NCBI RefSeq assembly: GCF_001509795.1
Contig: NZ_LLZN01000035.1
Coordinates: 68,466-132,465, forward strand
Length of the DNA: 64,000 bases
From: Streptomyces sp. NRRL WC-3605
GTDB taxonomy: Bacteria; Actinomycetota; Actinomycetes; Streptomycetales; Streptomycetaceae
Reading direction: 5' to 3'
In this document: positions 48,435-58,302 of the stretch, piece after piece
Layout: each line of letters begins with the position of its first letter
Numbering within the stretch: the stretch's first letter is position 1
Program-made: the position numbers and the translations under genes
Notes under the pieces: model-generated
Database searches by the model: none
Told to the model about the DNA's origin: nothing
The model's input: the letters and a program-made list of their open reading frames with translations, nothing else

Positions 48435-48757
48435 GACAACCCCCGAATCAGGCGGCGGCCGTCCGCCGGTCGTCGGGATGTGGGTCGACCGGAGGGGACC
48501 GGCGAGCGGTGGGCGGCGCTTGCCGTCTCCCAGAGTGCCGAGCGGCTCTGATCGGCGGGGAGGCGGAGAGGAGGCGCACGGAGGGAAGCGAGGGTCGCAC
48601 ACTCCAGCGCCATGCCAGACGTCTGCCCGGCAAGTGCTGCTAACAATCGTTCACTTCGCGGCGATTCTCACCGCTCGTATCCTGGTCCGGCAGTCATTCC
48701 TCATCCGTGCGCCGGGCCACGAGCCGGTGCACCCGTCGGCGTGAGAGAGGTCGCACG
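48435..48757. other. Divergent intergenic region upstream of the CobW gene
   Basis: 323 bp between divergent genes. It should contain both promoters. I looked for a Zur box before the CobW-like gene and found only TGCTAACAATCGTTCA (48637-48652), which is too far from the consensus to claim. Confidence 0.4.
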
Positions 48758-49879
48758 GTGACTCAGCCGAGCCAGGGCCCGCAGCAGATTCCGGTCGTCG
48801 TCCTCGCCGGATTCCTCGGTTCCGGCAAGACGACTCTGCTCAACCACCTCCTGCACCACAGTGGAGGCACCCGGATCGGCGCGATCGTCAACGACTTCGG
48901 CGCCATCGAGATCGACGCGCTCGCCGTCGCCGGGGCGCTCGGCGACTCCACCGTGTCCCTGGGCAACGGCTGCCTGTGCTGCGCGGTCGACTCCAGTGAG
49001 CTGGACGGCTATCTGGAGCGGCTCGCCCGGCCCGGCACCGGGATCGACGTCATCGTCATCGAGGCCAGCGGCCTCGCCGAACCGCAGGAACTCGTCCGGA
49101 TGCTGCTCGCCAGCGAACTGCCCGGCATCGTGTACGGCGGACTCGTCGAGGTCGTCGACGCCGCCGAGTTCGACGCCACCCGGAGCAAGCACCCCGAGAT
49201 CGACCGGCATCTCGCCCTCGCCGATCTCGTCGTCGTCAACAAGCTGGACCGGGCCGCGGACCGCGAGCGCGTGCTCGGGCTCGTTCGCGAACTGGCGGAC
49301 CACGCCGCCGTCGTCCCCGCCACCTACGGCCGGATCGACCCCGGGTTCCTCTTCGACTGCCGGCCCAGCGAGGAGCGCGTCGGACAACTGTCGTTCGACG
49401 ATCTGCACCAGCACGACGACCCGGCCGGACAGAGCCAGGCCCACGACGGGCATCTGCACACCGGCTACGACAGCCTGTCGTTCAGCTCCGACGTCCCCCT
49501 CGACCCGCGCCGGCTGATCGCCTTCCTCGACGGCAGGGCAGAGGGGCTGTACCGGATCAAGGGGTACGTGGACTTCGGCGCGTACGACCCCGCGAACCGC
49601 TACGGCGTGCACGCCGTCGGGCCGTTCCTGCGCTTCTACCCGGAGCGGTGGCCGGACGGGACACCCCGCCGCACCCAGCTCGTCCTCATCGGCTCCGGCA
49701 TCGACACGGCCGCGCTGGAGAAGGACCTGCGGGTGTGCGTGAGCGACGCCCCGCACACCGCGGACGAGCACGGCATGTGGGGCGTCCTCCGCTATGTGCG
49801 GGACCCGGAGGCCGACGAGGGGCGGGACCCGGACGACGACGGCGAGGGGCGCGACACCGGCCCGGAGGAGGCCGCCTGA
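48758..49879 (+). CDS. CobW/ZNG1-family metal-chaperone GTPase
   Basis: A 373-aa GTPase of the CobW/COG0523 family, which delivers zinc or other metals to client enzymes. The G1 motif is GFLGSGKTTLLN, the metal-binding CxCC motif is GCLCCA, then EASGLAEP (G3-like) and VVNKLD (G4). The C-terminal CobW_C domain follows (about 235-345). A His-rich segment (DDLHQHDD..., HDGHLHTG) could bind metal. It ends in an acidic tail. The GTG at 48758 has a GAGAGAGG ribosome-binding site. There is no clear Zur box. Confidence 0.92.
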   Translation: MTQPSQGPQQIPVVVLAGFLGSGKTTLLNHLLHHSGGTRIGAIVNDFGAIEIDALAVAGALGDSTVSLGNGCLCCAVDSSELDGYLERLARPGTGIDVIVIEASGLAEPQELVRMLLASELPGIVYGGLVEVVDAAEFDATRSKHPEIDRHLALADLVVVNKLDRAADRERVLGLVRELADHAAVVPATYGRIDPGFLFDCRPSEERVGQLSFDDLHQHDDPAGQSQAHDGHLHTGYDSLSFSSDVPLDPRRLIAFLDGRAEGLYRIKGYVDFGAYDPANRYGVHAVGPFLRFYPERWPDGTPRRTQLVLIGSGIDTAALEKDLRVCVSDAPHTADEHGMWGVLRYVRDPEADEGRDPDDDGEGRDTGPEEAA

Positions 49880-49909
49880 CGCGCACGGCCTCCCTCGTCG
49901 AGGCGCCCT

Positions 49910-52366
49910 CTAGAACGGCCCCGCCACCACCGCGACCGTCTTCGGCAGGGACACACCCGAGCCGTCGCGGCGCGGGTCGATCTCGGGCAGCTCGGCCGGG
50001 GTGCCGTTCTTCTGGGCGGCCCGCGCCGGGGCGGCGCCCGCCCAGGCCAGGGACAGGCAGTCCTCGCCCTTCAGGAACCGCTGGCAGCGCACGCCGCCCG
50101 TGGCGCGGCCCTTGCGCGGGTACTGGTCGAACGGGGTCATCTTGGCCGTCGTCTGGACCGAGTCGTCCAGGGTGCCGCGCGAGCCCGCGACCGTGAACAC
50201 CACCGCGTCGGACGCCGGGTCCACCGCCGTGAAGGAGATGACCTTCGCGCCCTCCGCGAGCTTGATGCCGGTCACACCGCCCGCCGGACGGCCCTGCGGG
50301 CGGACCGCGGACGCCTGGTAGCGCAGCAGCTGGGCGTCGTCCGTGATGAAGACGAGGTCCTCCTCGCCGGTACGCAGCTCGACCGCGCCGACGATCCGGT
50401 CACCCTCCTTGAGGGTGATGACCTCCAGCTCCTCCTTGTTGGACGGGTAGTCGGGCACGACCCGCTTGACCACGCCCTGCTCGGTGCCCAGCGCCAGGCC
50501 GGGGGAGGACTCGTCGAGCGTCATCAGGCAGACCACCCGCTCGCCGTCCTCGAGGGAGAGGAACTCCGACAGCGGCGCCCCGCCCGCCAGGTTGGGCCGC
50601 GACGCGGTCTCCGGGAGCTGCGGCAGATCGACCACGCTGATCCGCAGCAGCCGGCCCGCCGACGTCACCGCGCCCGCCTCGCCCCGCGCCGTGGCCGGCA
50701 CCGCCGAGACGATCACGTCGTGCTTGGACCGCTTGGCGTCGCCGTCGTCGGTGAACGGGTCACCGTTCGCCGTACGGGCCAGCAGGCCCGTCGAGGACAG
50801 CAGCACCCGGCACGGGTCGTCCGCGACCTGCAGCGGCACGGCGGACACCTGGGTGCCGGACGACTCCAGCAGGACCGTACGCCGCTCGGTGCCGAACTTC
50901 TTCGCCACCGCCGCCAGTTCGGCCGAGACCAGCTTGCGCAGCTCCGCGTCCGAGTCCAGGATCCGGGTCAGCTCGTCGATCTCCCGGGCCAGCCGGTCCT
51001 TCTCCGCCTCCAGCTCGATGCGGTCGAACTTGGTGAGCCGGCGCAGCGGGGTGTCGAGGATGTACTGCGTCTGCACGTCGGAGAGTGAGAAGCGCTCCAT
51101 CAGGCGCTCCTTGGCCTGGGCGCCGTTCTCGCTGGAGCGGATCAGGCGGATGACCTCGTCGATGTCGATGAGCGCCGTGAGCAGGCCCTCGACCAGGTGC
51201 AGTCGGTCCCGCCGCTTGCCGCGCCGGAACTCGCTGCGCCGCCGTACGACCTCGAAGCGGTGGTCGAGGTAGACCTCCAGCAGCTCCTTCAGGCCCAGGG
51301 TGAGGGGCTGCCCGTCGACCAGCGCCACATTGTTGATGCCGAAGGACTCCTCCATCGGCGTCAGCTTGTACAGCTGCTCCAGGACGGCCTCCGGCACGAA
51401 GCCGTTCTTGATCTCGATGACCAGGCGCAGCCCGTGCTCGCGGTCGGTGAGGTCCTTGACGTCCGCGATGCCCTGGAGCTTCTTCGAGCCGACCAGGTCC
51501 TTGATCTTGGCGATCACCTTCTCCGGGCCGACCGCGAACGGCAGCTCGGTGACGACGAGGCCCTTGCGGCGGGCGGTGACCGTCTCGATCTCGACCGTCG
51601 CGCGGATCTTGAAGGTGCCGCGGCCCGTCGCGTAGGCGTCCCGGATGCCGGAGAGGCCGACGATCCGGCCGCCCGTGGGCAGGTCGGGGCCGGGGACGTG
51701 CTTCATCAGCGTGTCCAGATCCGCGTTCGGGTGGCGGATCAGGTGCCGGGCGGCCGCGATGACCTCGGACAGGTTGTGCGGCGGCATGTTCGTCGCCATG
51801 CCGACGGCGATGCCGGAGGCGCCGTTGACCAGGAGGTTCGGGAAGGCGGCCGGCAGGGCGACCGGCTCCTGCTCCTGGCCGTCGTAGTTCGGGGCGAAGT
51901 CGACCGTGTCCTCGTCGATCGACTCCGTCATCAGGCTCGTCGCCTGGGCCTGCCGGCACTCGGTGTACCGCATGGCGGCCGGCGGGTCGTCGTTGCCCAG
52001 GGAGCCGAAGTTGCCGTGGCCGTCGACCAGCGGGACGCGCATCGAGAAGGGCTGCGCCATGCGCACCAGGGCGTCGTAGATCGACGCGTCGCCGTGCGGG
52101 TGCAGCTTGCCCATGACCTCGCCGACGACACGGGCGCACTTCACATAGCCGCGGTCGGGGCGCAGGCCCATCTCGTTCATCTGGTAGACGATCCGGCGGT
52201 GCACCGGCTTCAGCCCGTCGCGGGCGTCCGGCAGGGCACGCGAGTAGATGACCGAGTAGGCGTACTCGAGGAAGGAGCCCTGCATCTCGTCGACGACGTC
52301 GATGTCGAGGATCCGCTCCTCGAACGAGTCGTCGGGCGGCGGGGTCTTCGTGCTGCGGCGGGCCAT
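49910..52366 (-). CDS. parC: DNA topoisomerase IV subunit A
   Basis: Cutting and rejoining subunit of topoisomerase IV. The 818-aa product has the winged-helix/tower domain with catalytic Tyr134 (AAMRYTECR), the quinolone-pocket sequence [10 protein letters not shown] and a C-terminal beta-pinwheel part. ParC rather than GyrA is indicated by the genomic position (with parE in the same region) and the shortened pinwheel. At the position of E. coli GyrA Ser83 there is Ala94. The start at 52366 begins [15 protein letters not shown]; the frame continues upstream into low-complexity sequence. Confidence 0.94.
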   Translation of the reverse strand: MARRSTKTPPPDDSFEERILDIDVVDEMQGSFLEYAYSVIYSRALPDARDGLKPVHRRIVYQMNEMGLRPDRGYVKCARVVGEVMGKLHPHGDASIYDALVRMAQPFSMRVPLVDGHGNFGSLGNDDPPAAMRYTECRQAQATSLMTESIDEDTVDFAPNYDGQEQEPVALPAAFPNLLVNGASGIAVGMATNMPPHNLSEVIAAARHLIRHPNADLDTLMKHVPGPDLPTGGRIVGLSGIRDAYATGRGTFKIRATVEIETVTARRKGLVVTELPFAVGPEKVIAKIKDLVGSKKLQGIADVKDLTDREHGLRLVIEIKNGFVPEAVLEQLYKLTPMEESFGINNVALVDGQPLTLGLKELLEVYLDHRFEVVRRRSEFRRGKRRDRLHLVEGLLTALIDIDEVIRLIRSSENGAQAKERLMERFSLSDVQTQYILDTPLRRLTKFDRIELEAEKDRLAREIDELTRILDSDAELRKLVSAELAAVAKKFGTERRTVLLESSGTQVSAVPLQVADDPCRVLLSSTGLLARTANGDPFTDDGDAKRSKHDVIVSAVPATARGEAGAVTSAGRLLRISVVDLPQLPETASRPNLAGGAPLSEFLSLEDGERVVCLMTLDESSPGLALGTEQGVVKRVVPDYPSNKEELEVITLKEGDRIVGAVELRTGEEDLVFITDDAQLLRYQASAVRPQGRPAGGVTGIKLAEGAKVISFTAVDPASDAVVFTVAGSRGTLDDSVQTTAKMTPFDQYPRKGRATGGVRCQRFLKGEDCLSLAWAGAAPARAAQKNGTPAELPEIDPRRDGSGVSLPKTVAVVAGPF

Positions 52367-52880
52367 CGCTGCCGGCTCCTTCTGTGTGCTGTGGCGCAAG
52401 CGTGTGACGGGTCTGACGCGGACCATTGTGGACCGCGGCACTGACAACCACCGACCAGGACCCGATGTTGGGCTCCCGCCCGGCGAGGTGAAGTGTCGCC
52501 GACGCCGGTCTCCTCCCGCGACCGCGGTGGCGCACGGGACACCGGCACCCCCTAGGGACCGCGCACGGCGCCGGCGGCAAGCCGGTGCCGCGCGACCGTT
52601 CACCCTCAGGGGTGATCGACGCGAAGCATGCCAGGTCGAGCCGACCGGCGTCGGCCCGGGTCCCGGACCGCCCCGCCCCGCCGCATCGGCCCAGCCAGGC
52701 CGGGCGAAGGGGCCAGGAGGGCCCTGAGGGAGGCCGACGGAGGCCGCGGCCGGCACCGGACCGGCCCGGCGTCTTCAGCGGGAACTTCGCCGAGCCTCCG
52801 CACGCTGCATACAGTGGCAGGAGCTGAGCGGGATCCGCTCGACACAACGCAGCGCACGCGACCGGAAGGACACCTTGCCC
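52367..52880. other. Divergent intergenic region between parC and the M16 genes
   Basis: 514 bp. It must hold the parC promoter and a promoter for the M16 genes; a -10-like TACAGT lies near 52812. I see no gene or RNA element in it. Confidence 0.45.
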
Positions 52881-54224
52881 ATGGGTCACACGGCCACACC
52901 GGAGGCACAATCCGGCGGCCTCACCGCGACCGAGCACCGCCTGGCCAACGGCCTGCGCGTGGTGCTCTCCGAGGACCACCTCACGCCGGTCGCCGCGGTC
53001 TGCCTCTGGTACGACGTCGGCTCCCGCCACGAGGTCAAGGGCCGTACCGGACTCGCCCACCTCTTCGAGCACCTGATGTTCCAGGGATCGAACAGCGTGA
53101 AGGGCACGGGCCACTTCGAACTCGTCCAGGGCGCGGGCGGCTCACCTAACGGCACCACCAGCTTCGAGCGCACCAACTACTTCGAGACCATGCCCGCCCA
53201 CCAGCTGGAGCTCGCGCTGTGGCTGGAGGCCGACCGCATGGGCAGCCTCCTGGTGGCGCTCGACGAGGAGGGCCTGGAGAACCAGCGGGACGTCGTGAAG
53301 AACGAGCGGCGCCAGCGCTACGACAACGTCCCGTACGGCACCGCCTTCGAGCGCCTGACCGCGATGTCGTACCCCGACGGGCACCCCTACCACCACACGC
53401 CGATCGGCTCGATGGCCGACCTCGACGCGGCCAGCCTGGAGGACGCGCGCGCGTTCTTCCGCACCTACTACGCGCCGAACAACGCCGTGCTGTCGATCGT
53501 CGGCGACATCGACCCGGAGCAGACGCTGGCCTGGGTCGAGAAGTACTTCGGCTCCATCCCCTCCCACGACGGCAAGCCGGCCCCTCGGGACGGCTCGCTG
53601 CCCGACGTCATCGGCGAGGAGCTGCGCGAGGTCGTCGAGGAGAACGTCCCCGCGCGCGCGATGATGGCCGCCTACCGCCTCCCCGCCGACGGCAGCCGCG
53701 AGTGCGACGCGGCCGACCTGGCGCTGACGGTCCTCGGCGGCGGCGAGTCCTCCCGCCTGTACAACCGGCTCGTGCGGCGCGACCGCACGGCCGTGGCGGC
53801 CGGTTTCGGCCTGCTCCGCCTGGCCGGCGCGCCCTCGCTGGGCTGGCTGGACGTGAAGACCTCCGGTGACGTCGAGGTGCCCGTGATCGAGGCGGCCGTC
53901 GACGAGGAGCTCGCCCGCTTCGCCGCGGAGGGCCCCACCGCCGAGGAGATGGAACGCGCGCAGGCCCAGCTGGAGCGCGAGTGGCTGGACCGGCTCGGCA
54001 CCTGCGCCGGCCGCGCGGACGAACTGTGCCGGTACGCCGTCCTGTTCGGCGACCCGCAGCTCGCCTTCACCGCCGTGCAGCGCGTGCTCGCCGTCACCGC
54101 CGAGGAGGTGCGGGCGGTCGCCCAGGCCCGGCTGCGCCCCGACAACCGCGCCGTGCTCGTGTACGAGCCGACCGCCGCCGAGGCCGACGAGATCACCGAC
54201 GAGAACGAGGAGTCGGCGCAGTGA
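52881..54224 (+). CDS. M16-family zinc metallopeptidase (active paralogue)
   Basis: A 447-aa M16 (pitrilysin/MPP-type) peptidase. The inverted zinc motif HxxEH is HLFEH (in LAHLFEHLMFQGSN), and a downstream Glu follows in NERRQRYDN, so it should be active. It pairs with the next gene product, which lacks the motif, as in mitochondrial processing peptidase and other M16B two-subunit enzymes. The genes overlap by 4 bp (GTGA). The ATG at 52881 is preferred over TTG 52875. The substrate is unknown. Confidence 0.94.
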   Translation: MGHTATPEAQSGGLTATEHRLANGLRVVLSEDHLTPVAAVCLWYDVGSRHEVKGRTGLAHLFEHLMFQGSNSVKGTGHFELVQGAGGSPNGTTSFERTNYFETMPAHQLELALWLEADRMGSLLVALDEEGLENQRDVVKNERRQRYDNVPYGTAFERLTAMSYPDGHPYHHTPIGSMADLDAASLEDARAFFRTYYAPNNAVLSIVGDIDPEQTLAWVEKYFGSIPSHDGKPAPRDGSLPDVIGEELREVVEENVPARAMMAAYRLPADGSRECDAADLALTVLGGGESSRLYNRLVRRDRTAVAAGFGLLRLAGAPSLGWLDVKTSGDVEVPVIEAAVDEELARFAAEGPTAEEMERAQAQLEREWLDRLGTCAGRADELCRYAVLFGDPQLAFTAVQRVLAVTAEEVRAVAQARLRPDNRAVLVYEPTAAEADEITDENEESAQ

Positions 54225-55609
54225 CCGAGCTCGCCAGCATGGAGTTCCACCCGCAGCCCCAGGCCGGCGCGCCCCGGCCCTGGGCGTTCCCGGCCCCCGA
54301 ACGCGGCACGCTGGACAACGGCCTGACGGTGCTGCGCTGCCACCGCCCCGGCCAGCAGGTCGTCGCCGTCGAGGTCCTCCTCGACACTCCGCTCGACGCC
54401 GAGCCCAAGGGCCTGGACGGCATCGCCACGATCATGGCGCGGGCCCTGTCCGAGGGCACCGACAAGCACACCGCCGAGGAGTACGCCGCCGAGCTGGAGC
54501 GCTGCGGCGCCACGCTCGACGCCTACGCCGACCACCCCGGCGTCCGGGTCAGCCTGGAGGTGCCGGTCTCCCGGCTGCCGAAGGCGCTGGACCTGCTCGC
54601 CGACGCGCTCAGGGCGCCGCTCTTCGCCGACGCCGAGGTGGAGCGCCTGGTGCGCAACCGCCTGGACGAGATCCCGCACGAGCTGGCGAACCCCTCGCGC
54701 CGGGCCGCCAAGGAGCTCGCCCGGCAGCTGTTCCCGGCGTCCTCGCGCATGTCGCGCCCGCGCCAGGGCACCGAGGAGACCGTCGCCGGCATCGACTCCG
54801 CGGCCGTCCGTGCCTTCTTCGAGCGGCATGTGCGCCCCTCGACGTCCACGGTCGTGGTCGTCGGCGACCTCACGGGTGTCGACCTCGACGCCCTGCTCGG
54901 CGACAGCCTGGGCGCCTGGACCGGTTCGCAGGCCGAGCCGCGGCCCGTCCCGCCGGTCACCGCCGACGACACCGGACGCGTCGTCATCGTGGACCGCCCC
55001 GGCGCCGTGCAGACGCAGCTGCTGATCGGCCGGGTCGGCCCCGACCGGCACGACCGCGTGTGGCCGGCGCAGGTCCTCGGCACGTACTGCCTCGGCGGCA
55101 CCCTCACCTCCCGCCTGGACAAGGTCCTCCGCGAGGAGAAGGGCTACACCTACGGCGTGCGCGCCTTCGGGCAGGTCCTGCGCTCCGCGCCGGACGGCAC
55201 CGGCGCCTCGATGCTCGCCATCACAGGCTCCGTCGACACCCCCAACACCGGTCCCGCCCTGGACGACCTGTGGACCGTCCTGCGCGGGGTCGCCGCCGAG
55301 GGACTCACCGACGCCGAGCGGGACTTCGCCGTGCAGAACCTGGTCGGGGTGGCGCCGCTGAAGTACGAGACGGCCGCGGCCGTGGCGGGCACACTGGCCG
55401 ACCAGGTCGAGCAGCACCTTCCCGACGACTTCCAGGCGACGCTGTACCAGCAGCTCGTCGCCACCGGCACCGTCGAGGCCACGGCCGCGGTCGTGAGCGC
55501 CTTCCCGGCCGACCGCCTCGTCACGGTCCTCGTCGGCGACGCCTCCGCGATCCGGGAGCCCGTCGAAGCCCTCGGCATCGGTGAAGTCACCGTCGTGACG
55601 GCCGAGTAG
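54221..55609 (+). CDS. M16-family peptidase-like protein (non-catalytic paralogue)
   Basis: A 462-aa M16 fold protein lacking HxxEH: the aligned position reads GLDGIATIMARALSEGT. It retains the later M16 features, such as EEKGYTYGVRAFGQ and a C-terminal domain with LGGTLTSRLDKVLREEKG. It should be the regulatory/partner subunit of the upstream peptidase, forming a heterodimer as in M16B enzymes. The GTG at 54221 overlaps the previous stop. A strong hairpin terminator follows (55645-55680). Confidence 0.93.
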   Translation: MTELASMEFHPQPQAGAPRPWAFPAPERGTLDNGLTVLRCHRPGQQVVAVEVLLDTPLDAEPKGLDGIATIMARALSEGTDKHTAEEYAAELERCGATLDAYADHPGVRVSLEVPVSRLPKALDLLADALRAPLFADAEVERLVRNRLDEIPHELANPSRRAAKELARQLFPASSRMSRPRQGTEETVAGIDSAAVRAFFERHVRPSTSTVVVVGDLTGVDLDALLGDSLGAWTGSQAEPRPVPPVTADDTGRVVIVDRPGAVQTQLLIGRVGPDRHDRVWPAQVLGTYCLGGTLTSRLDKVLREEKGYTYGVRAFGQVLRSAPDGTGASMLAITGSVDTPNTGPALDDLWTVLRGVAAEGLTDAERDFAVQNLVGVAPLKYETAAAVAGTLADQVEQHLPDDFQATLYQQLVATGTVEATAAVVSAFPADRLVTVLVGDASAIREPVEALGIGEVTVVTAE

Positions 55610-55644
55610 AGCACGCGCGGGCCCCGTGGCGGGCGGACGCGCGA

Positions 55645-55680
55645 GGGAGCCCTGATGACGGCAACGTCATCAGGGCTCCC
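55645..55680 (+). terminator. Terminator after the M16 pair
   Basis: Perfect 16-bp arms GGGAGCCCTGATGACG and its complement around a GCAA loop, followed by TTA. The GNRA-type loop adds stability. Confidence 0.93.
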
Positions 55681-55827
55681 TTATGCCCGGATTGGGGCGG
55701 AGGTGGCCAGTCTGCCCTGTGGGATGCGCTACAAAAGCCGCGTTCCGTTTGGGAATTGAACACTGCCCCGCTTAGCGTCTTCCGGGCTGTTCGTCACGCA
55801 GTGCGCCGCGCCCGCGGCACCGGACAG

Positions 55828-55984
55828 TCATCGCCGAGTCCCCGTACGGCGCGAGCCAGGGGAGCCGGGGACCCACCGCAGTCCCTGGGGTGAATCGGAC
55901 GCCCGCGCAGCCGCGAGGGGGTCCGTAGGAGACCTTCCTGCTCCGAACCCGTCAGCTAACCCGGTAGGCGAGAGGGAAGGAAAG
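55828..55984 (+). promoter_or_regulatory. ydaO-type (c-di-AMP) riboswitch upstream of the M23 peptidase gene
   Basis: The leader has the conserved blocks of ydaO/yuaA riboswitches: GCGCGAGCCAGGGGAGCCGG, GGGGTGAATCGGACGC, GGAGACCTTCCTGCTCCGAA, CCCGTCAGCTAACCCGGTAG and GCGAGAGGGAAGGA. These lie between a promoter (TTAGCG near 55775) and the start codon at 55998. Such switches turn gene expression off when c-di-AMP is high, and in Streptomyces they precede cell-wall hydrolase genes. Confidence 0.93.
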
Positions 55985-55997
55985 GACCAGCCACCAC

Positions 55998-56783
55998 ATG
56001 GCGTTCAGCTGCGCCACGGGGAAGAACCGCCCCTCCGGGAAGCACCGCAAGCCCGGCCGGTTCGAGCGCACCACGGCCCGTGCGGCCGGTGTCGCCGCCC
56101 TCACCGCCACCGGCGTCGTGGGCACCCTCGCCGCCCCCGCGCTGGCCGCCGAGCCCGCCGCGGAACAGACCGGCCTCATCCCGGTCGTGGCCGTCGAGGA
56201 CTCCATCGCCACCCAGATCGACGCGCAGGCCGCAGCCCAGGAGCGGGCCGCCGCCGAGGCCGCGGCCCGCAAGCAGGCCGCCCAGGAGGCCGCGCGCCAC
56301 AAGGCCGCCGAGAAGGCCAAGCAGGAGCGGGAGGCCAAGGAGCGCGCCGCGCGGGAGGCCGAGCGCAAGCGCCTGCTGTCCTACGTGGCCCCGATCGCCG
56401 GTTCGTACGTGTCCACCGCGTACCAGTCCGGCGGTGCCGTCTGGTCCTCCGGCAGCCACACCGGCATCGACTTCCACGCTGCAAGCGGCACCTCGGTGCA
56501 CGCGGTCGGCGCGGGCACCGTCGTCGAGGCCGGCTGGGGCGGCGCCTACGGCAACAACGTCGTGATCAAGATGAACGACGGCACCTACACCCAGTACGGG
56601 CACCTGTCGTCGATCGGCGTCTCGGTGGGCCAGACGGTCACCCCCGGCCAGCAGATCGGCCTGTCCGGCGCCACCGGCAACGTCACCGGCCCGCACCTGC
56701 ACTTCGAGGCGCGCACCACCGCCGAGTACGGCTCCGACATCGACCCGATCGGCTATCTGCGCTCGCACGGCGTCAATCTCTGA
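55998..56783 (+). CDS. Secreted M23-family peptidoglycan endopeptidase
   Basis: A 261-aa cell-wall hydrolase. The signal peptide covers the first 50 residues (basic start, hydrophobic core ending in PALAAE). A coiled Ala/Glu/Lys-rich helix at about 75-125 precedes the M23 LytM domain at 145-255. Zinc ligands are in SHTGIDFHA (His, Asp) and GPHLHFEA (HxH). It should cleave peptide crosslinks during growth or germination. Control by the c-di-AMP riboswitch ties it to osmotic and wall homeostasis. A terminator follows at 56806. Confidence 0.95.
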   Translation: MAFSCATGKNRPSGKHRKPGRFERTTARAAGVAALTATGVVGTLAAPALAAEPAAEQTGLIPVVAVEDSIATQIDAQAAAQERAAAEAAARKQAAQEAARHKAAEKAKQEREAKERAAREAERKRLLSYVAPIAGSYVSTAYQSGGAVWSSGSHTGIDFHAASGTSVHAVGAGTVVEAGWGGAYGNNVVIKMNDGTYTQYGHLSSIGVSVGQTVTPGQQIGLSGATGNVTGPHLHFEARTTAEYGSDIDPIGYLRSHGVNL

Positions 56784-56805
56784 CGCGCCCGTCCTCCTTA
56801 CCGTG

Positions 56806-56830
56806 GCCCCGGCTCCCGAGCCGGGGCTTT
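56806..56830 (+). terminator. Terminator after the M23 peptidase gene
   Basis: GCCCCGGCTC and GAGCCGGGGC with a CC loop, followed by TTT. Confidence 0.85.
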
Positions 56831-56967
56831 CGGTCTTTCCGGACAACGGCTGTCCAAAAAATATCCATGGATTCCGGCCCGCTGTCGGAAATTCACGCCT
56901 CTTGCCATAGAGTCGCTGAACACACGTCATTCGTCGACGTTTCACGGGGATTAAGGCGGAGGTCGGC

Positions 56968-57663
56968 ATGCGTATTCCGGCGCACTCGGTGTGCACCGCG
57001 ATCCGGGACGACATCGTCGCCGGTGTCCTTGAGCGCGGCGGCCGGCTCACGGAGGAAGTCCTCGCCCGCCGGTACGGCGTCTCCCGTGTCCCCGTGCGCG
57101 AGGCGCTGCGCACCCTGGAGGCGGAGGGCTTCGTGGTGACCCGCCGGCACGCAGGCGCGTGCGTGGCCGAGCCCACCGAGCAGGAGGCGGCCGACGTGCT
57201 GGAGATGCGCACCCTGCTGGAGCCGCTGGGCGCCGCCAGGGCCGCCCAGCGGCGCACGGAGGCCCATCTGAAGGTGCTGCGCGGCCTGGTCAGGCTGGGG
57301 CAGGAGCGGGCCAGGCGCGGCAACAGCGACGACCTGCGCTCCTTGGGCGGCTGGTTCCACGAGACGCTGGCCCAGGCGTCCGGCAGCACCGCGCTGACCT
57401 CGACACTGACCCAGCTGCGCCACAAGATCGCCTGGATGTACGCCGTGGAGGCGTCCGCCGACCCCGTGGAGTCCTGGGCGGAGCACGGCGCGATCGTGGA
57501 CGCGGTGGCGCGCGGCGACGGCGAACGCGCCCGCGCGCTCACCGCCCTGCACACCGAGCGCGGGCTGTCCGCGCACCGGCTGCGCTTCGGCTCGGGGGGC
57601 GACCGCGCGGAGCGTGTGAGGAATTCGCAACATGCCGTAAACATGCCGAGCCTGCGGAATTAA
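56968..57663 (+). CDS. GntR/FadR-family transcriptional regulator
   Basis: A 231-aa regulator: an N-terminal GntR winged helix (residues about 10-70, LTEEVLARRYGVSRVPVREA) and an FCD ligand domain after it (about 75-205). FCD regulators usually sense organic acids and control catabolic genes. The C-terminal 25 residues are a non-conserved tail. It stands alone, with a -10-like CATAGAGT in its upstream region, and is convergent with the HPr gene. The target is unknown. Confidence 0.9.
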   Translation: MRIPAHSVCTAIRDDIVAGVLERGGRLTEEVLARRYGVSRVPVREALRTLEAEGFVVTRRHAGACVAEPTEQEAADVLEMRTLLEPLGAARAAQRRTEAHLKVLRGLVRLGQERARRGNSDDLRSLGGWFHETLAQASGSTALTSTLTQLRHKIAWMYAVEASADPVESWAEHGAIVDAVARGDGERARALTALHTERGLSAHRLRFGSGGDRAERVRNSQHAVNMPSLRN

Positions 57664-57790
57664 CACGGACGCCGTATACAAAGAAGAGAATTTTCTGGGG
57701 CAGTGTATTCATGCTGCCCTTTTCCGGTGGCCGAAGCAATTCAAGGGCTCGCCGCCATGAAATTCCACGCGAGCCGTCCGGGAAAGACGA

Positions 57791-57821
57791 AGCCGCGCCC
57801 GCCGGAAAGGCGGACGCGGCT
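57791..57821. terminator. Terminator between the GntR and HPr genes
   Basis: AGCCGCG-CC-CGCC pairs with GGCGG-A-CGCGGCT around a short purine loop (57791-57821), in the gap between convergent genes. Confidence 0.75.
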
Positions 57822-57854
57822 CGCTCGCCGTGCGGGAAGGCCCGCCCGGACCGC

Positions 57855-58136
57855 TCAGACCGTCTCGGGCAGTTCCTCGAGGCCCTCGGCGACCAGCTTG
57901 GCCAGACGCTCGAGCGCGGCGTCCGCGCCCTCGGCGTCGGAGGCGAGGACGATCTCCTCGCCGCCCTGGGCGCCCAGGCCCAGGACCGCCAGCATCGAGG
58001 CCGCGTTGACGGGGTTGCCGTCGGCCTTGGCGATGGTCACCGGGACGCCTGTGGCCGTGGCGGCCCGGACGAAGATGGAGGCGGGGCGGGCGTGGAGACC
58101 CTCGGCCCAGCCGACGTTGACGCGGCGCTCAGCCAT
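57855..58136 (-). CDS. ptsH: HPr phosphocarrier protein of the PTS
   Basis: A 93-aa phosphocarrier that passes phosphate from enzyme I to sugar-specific enzyme IIA components. The active histidine is in GLHARPAS (His16), and the regulatory-serine region is VNAASMLAVLGLG. The length is normal (about 88-93). It is monocistronic, with GGGCAGC upstream. This is the single PTS component in the window. Confidence 0.96.
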   Translation of the reverse strand: MAERRVNVGWAEGLHARPASIFVRAATATGVPVTIAKADGNPVNAASMLAVLGLGAQGGEEIVLASDAEGADAALERLAKLVAEGLEELPETV

Positions 58137-58302
58137 GTGTTGCTGCCCTTCGGTGTTCAGGGTTGTCTAGACCAGTTTCACACATCGGGGGCGCCCGGCG
58201 GAACGGCCCGGGCGCCCCCGCCTCTCCGGCCGCCGCACCCCGCGGGACGTCGGGAACAGCCTGCCTCGCGCCGGTGTCGTACGCGAGCCGTAACCTGGCC
58301 CC

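Noticed and set aside
48637..48652. A possible Zur box before the CobW gene
   Set aside because: TGCTAACAATCGTTCA matches the Zur consensus only at its ends and is not symmetrical.
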